From positions 127,652 to 191,651 of the forward strand of contig JAEDFS010000001.1 of NCBI GenBank assembly GCA_016297895.1: a DNA stretch of 64,000 bases, given 5' to 3'. This stretch comes from Marvinbryantia sp. (GTDB lineage: Bacteria; Bacillota; Clostridia; Lachnospirales; Lachnospiraceae). This document shows, in pieces, positions 62,392 through 64,000 of this stretch; positions within the stretch are counted from its first letter, which is position 1, and each line of letters begins with the position of its first letter. A program made the position numbers and the translations under genes. Below the pieces are notes generated by a model. That model was not told the DNA's origin, ran no database searches, and saw only the letters and a list, made by a program, of their open reading frames with translations.

Positions 62392-63789
62392 ATGGAAAAA
62401 ACAATGGAGAAAATTGTAGCACTGGCAAAATCAAGAGGTTTTGTCTATCCGGGTTCTGAGATCTACGGTGGTCTGGCTAACACCTGGGATTACGGAAATC
62501 TGGGTGTGGAGCTGAAGAACAATGTAAAACGTGCATGGTGGCAGAAGTTTATCCAGGAAAATCCCTACAATGTGGGTGTGGACTGTGCAATCCTGATGAA
62601 TCCCCAGACCTGGGTGGCATCCGGACATCTGGGCGGTTTTTCTGATCCGCTGATGGATTGTAAGGAGTGTCATGAGCGTTTCCGTGCAGATAAGCTGATC
62701 GAAGATTTCTGTGCAGAAAACAACATTACTCTGGAAAGCTCTGTAGATGCATGGAGCCAGGAACAGATGAAAGCATTCATTGATGAGCATCATGTTCCTT
62801 GTCCTACCTGCGGAAAACATAATTTTACAGATATCCGTCAGTTCAACCTGATGTTCAAGACATTCCAGGGTGTAACAGAGGATGCAAAGAATACCGTATA
62901 TTTAAGACCGGAGACGGCACAGGGTATTTTTGTCAACTTTAAAAATGTACAGAGAACTTCCAGAAAGAAGATTCCCTTTGGAATCGGTCAGATCGGAAAA
63001 TCCTTCCGTAACGAGATCACTCCGGGCAACTTCACTTTCCGTACCAGAGAGTTTGAGCAGATGGAGCTGGAATTCTTCTGTGAACCGGATACAGACCTGG
63101 AATGGTTTGCATACTGGAAGCAGTTCTGCCTGGACTGGCTGCATAACCTGGGCCTGAAGGATGAGGAAGTGCGTTACCGCGATCACGAGAAGGAAGAGCT
63201 GAGCTTCTACAGCAAAGCGACCACTGACGTGGAATTTCTGTTCCCGTTTGGATGGGGAGAACTGTGGGGCATCGCAGACAGAACCGATTATGATCTGACA
63301 CAGCATCAGAATGTGTCCGGACAGGATCTGACCTACTTTGATGACGAGAAGAAGCAGAAATATGTTCCCTATGTTATTGAACCGTCACTGGGTGCAGACC
63401 GTATGGTGCTTGCATTCCTGTGCAGTGCTTATGATGAGGAAAATATCGGAACAGAAGAAAAGCCGGATATGAGAACCGTGCTTCATTTCCATCCGGTACT
63501 GGCACCGGTGAAGATCGGTGTGCTGCCGCTGTCAAAGAAACTGAATGAGGGTGCAGAGAAGATCTACGCACAGCTTTCTAAAAAGTACAACTGTGAGTTT
63601 GATGACAGAGGAAATATCGGAAAACGTTACAGACGTCAGGATGAGATCGGAACTCCGTTCTGCGTTACCTACGATTTTGAGTCTGAGACAGACGGCATGG
63701 TAACGGTTCGTGACAGAGATACCATGGAACAGGTACGTATCAGAATCGATGAGCTGGACAGCTATTTTGCAGATAAGTTTACATTTTAA
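62392..63789 (+). CDS. glyS: Glycyl-tRNA synthetase (single-chain, eukaryote-like type)
   Basis: Class II synthetase charging tRNA-Gly. The 465-residue chain of the alpha2 type (not the alpha2beta2 GlyQS of E. coli) shows SRGFVYPGSEIYGG, WDYGNLGVELKNN, the class II motif-2 region SFRNEITPG...REFEQMELEFF, and a motif-3 region with PSLGADRMVLAFL, followed by an anticodon-binding domain (LPLSKKLNEGAEKIY). The ATG lies 7 bases after AGGAGAG; another ATG 15 bases upstream is possible. No T-box leader is visible in the short upstream gap. A terminator follows. Confidence 0.96.
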   Translation: MEKTMEKIVALAKSRGFVYPGSEIYGGLANTWDYGNLGVELKNNVKRAWWQKFIQENPYNVGVDCAILMNPQTWVASGHLGGFSDPLMDCKECHERFRADKLIEDFCAENNITLESSVDAWSQEQMKAFIDEHHVPCPTCGKHNFTDIRQFNLMFKTFQGVTEDAKNTVYLRPETAQGIFVNFKNVQRTSRKKIPFGIGQIGKSFRNEITPGNFTFRTREFEQMELEFFCEPDTDLEWFAYWKQFCLDWLHNLGLKDEEVRYRDHEKEELSFYSKATTDVEFLFPFGWGELWGIADRTDYDLTQHQNVSGQDLTYFDDEKKQKYVPYVIEPSLGADRMVLAFLCSAYDEENIGTEEKPDMRTVLHFHPVLAPVKIGVLPLSKKLNEGAEKIYAQLSKKYNCEFDDRGNIGKRYRRQDEIGTPFCVTYDFESETDGMVTVRDRDTMEQVRIRIDELDSYFADKFTF

Positions 63790-63820
63790 TAACTATACGA
63801 CGAAGAACTAATGATAAGAA

Positions 63821-63864
63821 AGCAGCCATATCGACCGGATTTCAGAGAGATATGGCTGTTTTTA
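63821..63864 (+). terminator. glyS terminator
   Basis: CAGCCATATC and GATATGGCTG form a perfect 10-bp stem with a 16-base loop and five T after it. Confidence 0.88.
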
Positions 63865-63923
63865 CGTCATGTGCGTACATCAGTGCGGTGTGAAAAGAAT
63901 CACCAGTCTGTTTTTTAAAACTA

Positions 63924-63939
63924 TGACAATTATTTGTCA
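63924..63939. promoter_or_regulatory. Operator-like inverted repeat near the right edge
   Basis: TGACAA and TTGTCA are perfectly inverted around a 4-base centre. It lies 26 bp upstream of a second palindrome and promoter that point out of the window. Confidence 0.5.
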
Positions 63940-63965
63940 AAATATCCAAAAAACAAAAAAATAAC

Positions 63966-63993
63966 TTGACTATTTTAGTCAATATGATAAAAT
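63966..63993 (+). promoter_or_regulatory. Promoter with overlapping palindromic operator, for a gene beyond the window
   Basis: TTGACT (63966-63971) and TAAAAT (63988-63993) are separated by 16 bp. TTGACTA and TAGTCAA (63966-63982) form a perfect 7-3-7 palindrome covering the -35, a usual place for a MarR-type repressor. The regulated gene is not in the window. Confidence 0.6.
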
Positions 63994-64000
63994 GAATGTG

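Noticed and set aside
63966..63982. Right-edge palindrome as a FabT box
   Set aside because: TTGACTATTTTAGTCAA shares the inverted TTGA/TCAA theme but does not fit TTTGANNNTCAAA; a different regulator is more likely.

Overview
The window looks like chromosomal DNA of a Gram-positive anaerobe of the class Clostridia, most likely a Lachnospiraceae gut bacterium (Blautia/Ruminococcus-like). The grounds are a FabK-type type II fatty-acid operon under a FabT-like regulator, a fused AccD-AccA carboxyltransferase, pyruvate:ferredoxin oxidoreductase, strong AGGAGG ribosome sites and TTGACA/TATAAT promoters. The genus cannot be fixed from sequence alone. I saw no rRNA, tRNA, insertion sequence, prophage or CRISPR array. 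Most of the window is core chromosome with a few accessory islands.

Layout. 1-893: 3' part of a diguanylate cyclase gene. 963-13756: one long co-directional run with promoter, two FabT-type operators, fabH, acpP, fabK, fabD, fabG, fabF, accB, fabZ, accC, accDA, a flavin oxidoreductase related to FabK, the fabT-like regulator, a PflX-like radical SAM gene and an RluA-type pseudouridine synthase. It encodes the malonyl-CoA supply and nearly the whole elongation cycle. 13751-20403: UPF0303 gene, DUF362 ferredoxin-like gene, zinc-ribbon membrane protein, glyA, a PAP2 phosphatase, and cstA behind a leader with an intrinsic terminator. 20564-28863: an HPr-like protein without the phosphorylatable histidine but with the regulatory serine motif, a nuclease-helicase fusion, an AEC permease and a very long RND permease.

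28917-35874: a UMF1-type MFS transporter, then an apparently AT-richer two-gene operon encoding a GH3-family (plant auxin-conjugase-like) acyl-amido synthetase and a MATE exporter fused to an RsbW-like ATPase domain. A perfect FabT-type box lies in the divergent region upstream of this operon. A secreted beta-helix protein, maf and a CPBP protease remnant follow. 36125-42350: gltBD (glutamate synthase). 42358-47370: a minus-strand operon of a lipoprotein and two tandem arylsulfotransferase-family proteins, preceded by a long, structured, terminator-ended leader or small RNA.

47458-64000: ybaK, hflKC, a NagZ-like glycoside hydrolase, a GNAT protein, nifJ, an FMN alpha-hydroxy-acid oxidase family gene, a PreP-like M16 protease, era, recO, a lipoprotein and glyS. 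Two palindromic operator-like sequences at the right edge belong to a gene outside the window.

The most promising novelty is the GH3 synthetase plus MATE-ATPase fusion (30220-33668). It looks like a make-and-export module for an acyl-amino-acid-type small molecule, possibly tied to fatty-acid status. Next are the structured RNA at 47183-47370 and the Crh-like protein with its CcpA-like site next to cstA.
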